From Campylorhamphus procurvoides (Eukaryota; Chordata; Aves; Passeriformes; Dendrocolaptidae), in NCBI GenBank assembly GCA_013396655.1, contig WBMV01009266.1, forward strand, positions 824,107-888,106: DNA of 64,000 nucleotides, given 5' to 3'. Positions 61,051 to 64,000 of this stretch are shown piece by piece. The notes beneath the pieces are model-generated. The model worked only from the letters and a program-made list of their open reading frames with translations. It made no database searches and had not been told where the DNA came from. Numbering within the stretch: the stretch's first letter is position 1; the number at the start of each line of letters is the position of its first letter. The translations under genes and the position numbers were made by a program.

Positions 61051-62365
61051 GGAGAAAGTTATAAACCTTCCTTAAATCAGTCTGCTTACTTAAGACTTTG
61101 AATATAGAAATCTAAATTTAGCTTCTCAAGTTCCAAATTTTAAATAGTGATGGACAACATCTGAAGGAAACATTTCAGAAACTTTCTTCCATGTTTTTTA
61201 GTATTTTTTCCCAAAATTTCAAAATTTCCTCAAGTATCAGCCACTGCTGATTTTGACTGATGCAGTGATAATGATTCCCTAAAGCAATTAGATCATAGTT
61301 GCTTAGGCTGAAGAAATGTAACATCTAGTTTGATGAGCACAGTCTAGATGTCTTGATACCAAATCTTTGTCCCTGCAAAATCCCTTACTTTAGTTCTTGA
61401 AGCCCTACCATGGTTGTTTATGTGGTAAGGATATGTTGCAGTGCTAGAGGGGAATTTGGAAGAATTTAACATGTTTCTGGGTACTTAATCCTGCAGAGTC
61501 ATTCTTCTGTAAGTACCCCAGCAACTTCAATGAACTAATTTCTCACATGTGTAGATGAAGACTTTATGTGTATGAATATATAGCCTGTAGTAAAGAAGTG
61601 TCCATACAGTGATTTTGAATTAAAATCATGATCTTACAGTACATTAGCTGTGACATTTTCTTCAGTGAATGATGATGACAGGATTGGTAGTGGATGAGGC
61701 CAAAGAGACAAGAGAAATGTCTCCAGGTTGTAAGAAGCAATTTATCCCTGTATCTGGCTGGGCAATCCCACAGCAGAAGAGGCCAATTTGTTATTTTAAG
61801 TGAGATGCTGAAAAGCTTGGGAGCAGAGAAGCGAGTTCTGTCTGCTGCCAAAAAAAAACCGGTTAAAAAGGCTAAAAATTGTTATAAGTATTTGTTGTAG
61901 ATGAACTTCTGTTCTTTCCAAGGGTTTGAAAAATACTCAGAATGAATATTTTATGGTGATTAGTCAACATTCATTGGACTGTATAGAAATTATTACTTAA
62001 AATAAAAAACGCTTTGTCATTCCTTGCAACCAGATGCTATTGGCCCAAATAAGTAAATTGAAGGCAAAAATATTACTGCTCACTTCTCCTCTAGCTGAAT
62101 GTAAAATTAAAAATCATAAATATTAGAAACTTCAAAAAATATATAAATTGCTTTGACTGTTTGGACTTCTGTTGGTACTTCTATGCCTTGGTGCTTCCTC
62201 AGGGTGCTGAGTATCCTCTCTGCCCACCTCAACTGGGAGGTGAAAAGGGCTGGTTAAGGACATATTTGCCTGAATACTTCAAATATTCTTCCATAATGGC
62301 CATACACATCCTGGAGCTTTCTGCAGGGTAATATCCTTCTGTCCCTGTTACTACCCTCCCTGCAG
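61051..62365. other. Unique AT-rich sequence, no recognised gene
   Basis: Frames at 61564-61851 (minus) and 61694-61900 (plus) overlap and resemble no family. No repeats recognised. Confidence 0.5.
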
Positions 62366-62481
62366 ATGTCTGTGTCTCAAGGAGTCATGATCCAGCACCA
62401 GTGCCTCCAGCAGAGCCCATGGTCTCTGTGCAGTGAGTTCCTGGAGAAGGCAGACTGCTACTGGATTTCCAGCTGCCTAAG
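62366..62481 (+). other. Candidate exon A (116 nt), open frame
   Basis: A very strong 3' splice site (TACTACCCTCCCTGCAG, preceded by more pyrimidines) abuts ATG, and the exon ends in AAG|GTGAGT. The frame starting at the first base is open for 38 codons plus two bases. It contains MSVSQGVMIQHQCLQQ and EKADCYWISSCL, with four cysteines. The ATG at the first exon base could be a start codon or an internal methionine. The phase at the end (two bases carried over) fits candidate exon B at 63790, which begins with one base completing an AGA codon. I recognise no protein family. A spliced lncRNA or a pseudo-exon remains possible. Confidence 0.3.
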
Positions 62482-63789
62482 GTGAGTAAAGAGTTTTCTT
62501 TCCATGCTCCCTGCAGATCCAGGAATATGCAAATATTGCCCTCCCAACCGTAAGAAATACAAAACAATTAGAAGGGAATTTGAAACTCTTGTTTTGTGAT
62601 TTATTTCTAGGTGATAGGCTCGAAGAAGTTGAGTTGACTCGAGTGACATTTCAGCCACTCTTGCTGTCAACATAAGGAGGGGCGATTCTCATTTCCAGTG
62701 CCATTTGATCTGCCTGCAGAAACACAAACTCTGATTAACACATTTCAAGTGTTCTTTCCCTTAAAACTTTCTCCTGAATAAATGAGCTGGTGATGGATTT
62801 CTGCTGAACAGTTTTGAAGCATCTCTGCACCTGACTTCCCAGTACACGGGATCATCCAGACTCACAACTGCAGTCTAAATTGTTCTATGAATAATTTTAA
62901 ATGATGAGTGTCACTCATAAACTGTTAGTTCACTAGAAGTCAGATCTAGTGTGAATGTTTCCACGAAAAACACTGTTAAGAGAAGAGCTCTGAATAATTA
63001 TTCACGTTATTGCTTCTTAGAGATTACTCACCATTAAACAGATTTAGGTCTTGTTAACCACAAGAAAGAAATTGCTGAAATTCTTTACGTGTACATAGGG
63101 ACACGCTTGGTTCCTTGTAAAGTACCTCAAGCGTTTGTTAGTACTACTTCTAGCATACAGTAATTAAGATTTATATTGCCTGTGGATATTTGATGTTAAC
63201 ACAGGAAATTCTGCTTTTCTGTAATCAGTATGTAAAAGGGAAAAAAAATACTCTTGAGACTCCTTTTATTTGTGAGTGTGGAACTGTCATTTATATTTGG
63301 TTTAGCACTGCAATTCAAAGGTGTTTGTCAGAGAGCAGCCAAGGACATATCCAAACTGAGATGTACTGGACCCACAAATGTTTAGGGAGTTCTGTGTTTT
63401 AAAATAGGATTTAGTAAGAACAGAAACCTCTGCTGTTCTCCAGAGTGAATATAATCCTTGTTTCTATATCCTAGCGCTTAGTGTGTAATAATATCTCTAC
63501 TGGGAGAATGCACAGACTACTAAAAAAGTGAAAAATCTTTTAGGAAAATTCTGCTTTGTCCATTTTTTTTCCATGACACTATTGTTCCAGAGTAACAGCC
63601 TCCTTGCCGTGAAAAAACATGCAATAATAATAGTGGCAAAAGAATTAGAAAAAATTATAAAATGAACTCCCCATTTTTTGAGGTAATGCCGTTGTGATCC
63701 TTGAGGGAAAACAGAGAGAGAGAGAAAGGAGATCAAAATGTACTTTGCCATACTTAGGACACATCCTGCATTACCCCTTTTCTTTCCAG
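62482..63789 (+). other. Possible intron between candidate exons A and B
   Basis: 1308 bases beginning GTGAGT and ending in a strong pyrimidine tract and TTTCTTTCCAG. Inside I see no repeat family except an (AG)n run at 63711-63727. Frames at 63190-63402 (plus) and 63497-63751 (minus) look like chance. Confidence 0.25.
63711..63727. repeat. (AG)n microsatellite
   Basis: Short perfect AG run passing into AAAGGAG. Confidence 0.85.
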
Positions 63790-63902
63790 ATATCCTACTC
63801 AGAGGAGCAAGGGTTTTATTACTAATGATTACAACACAGCAATAAGACTTATTTCTAAGAGACCTTTTTACTTAGCAAATCAATATCCTTGTTCTTTACA
63901 AG
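63790..63902 (+). other. Candidate exon B (113 nt), open frame
   Basis: A strong acceptor (TTACCCCTTTTCTTTCCAG) precedes 113 bases ending in CAAG|GTAAGA. With the first base completing the codon carried over from exon A, the frame is open to the donor for 37 further codons. It contains YPTQRSKGFITNDYN and ISKRPFYLANQYPCSLQ, and leaves one base for a following exon. The other in-frame reading from the first base meets a stop within 12 codons. A downstream exon would lie beyond or near the window edge. The family is unknown. Confidence 0.3.
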
Positions 63903-64000
63903 GTAAGAAAGCATTTTACAATTAAGTTGCAGAAAAATATTGAACTATAAACTGGAGAACAGAACTTAGATGTGATCTGAGAGACTTATGACCGAGGGAG
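63903..64000. other. Window edge, nothing recognised
   Basis: 98 bases after the candidate donor. No repeat or further exon is visible before the window ends. Confidence 0.5.

Noticed and set aside
1..64000. Search for CRISPR arrays, operons, rRNA or a bacterial-type system
   Set aside because: No regularly spaced direct repeats, no ribosome-binding-site-led gene strings and no conserved bacterial proteins. The sequence is vertebrate.

Overview
The window looks like bird nuclear DNA, probably from a neoavian (possibly songbird-like) genome. The evidence is the large number of 5'-truncated CR1 LINE copies with the avian 3' end (TTGGAAGGGACCTT... / repeated ATTCTATG), a solo LTR of an avian ERV type whose ends resemble elements common in songbird genomes, an AT-rich base composition, and no bacterial or plasmid-like gene organisation. 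I cannot name the species or chromosome.

No protein-coding gene, rRNA, tRNA, CRISPR array or operon can be supported with confidence. The open reading frames are short, scattered on both strands and mostly unrelated to any family I recognise; the ones I do recognise are the C-terminal end of CR1 ORF2 or spurious frames in LTR-type repeats. The window therefore reads as intergenic or deep intronic DNA.

Layout: 18 CR1 fragments (8 plus, 10 minus) are spread over the whole window, from recent-looking copies (51864, 56610, 29497) to very decayed ones (11941, 15550, 16745). A GC-rich avian repeat with ERV-like character lies at about 22.7-23.5 kb, and a solo LTR in minus orientation at 34450-35031. 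Low-complexity tracts include a poly-C run interrupted by a four-base N gap (7541-7544), G/T-rich tracts, poly-T runs, (AAAT)n, (CCTTG)n and (AG)n. The rest is unique sequence.

The most interesting non-repeat signals are: (1) two plus-strand candidate exons at 62366-62481 and 63790-63902 with strong splice sites, both open in one frame and phase-compatible with each other; (2) a minus-strand candidate internal exon at 59694-59837; (3) a minus-strand candidate last exon at 25626-25836; (4) stretches near 47.6-48.0, 58.2-58.65 and 60.5-61.05 kb that look like conserved noncoding elements because they are free of repeats and keep scattered CpGs and homeodomain- or SOX-like words. All of these are inference from sequence alone. 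Pseudo-exons are common in vertebrate DNA, so transcript or cross-species data are needed to decide.
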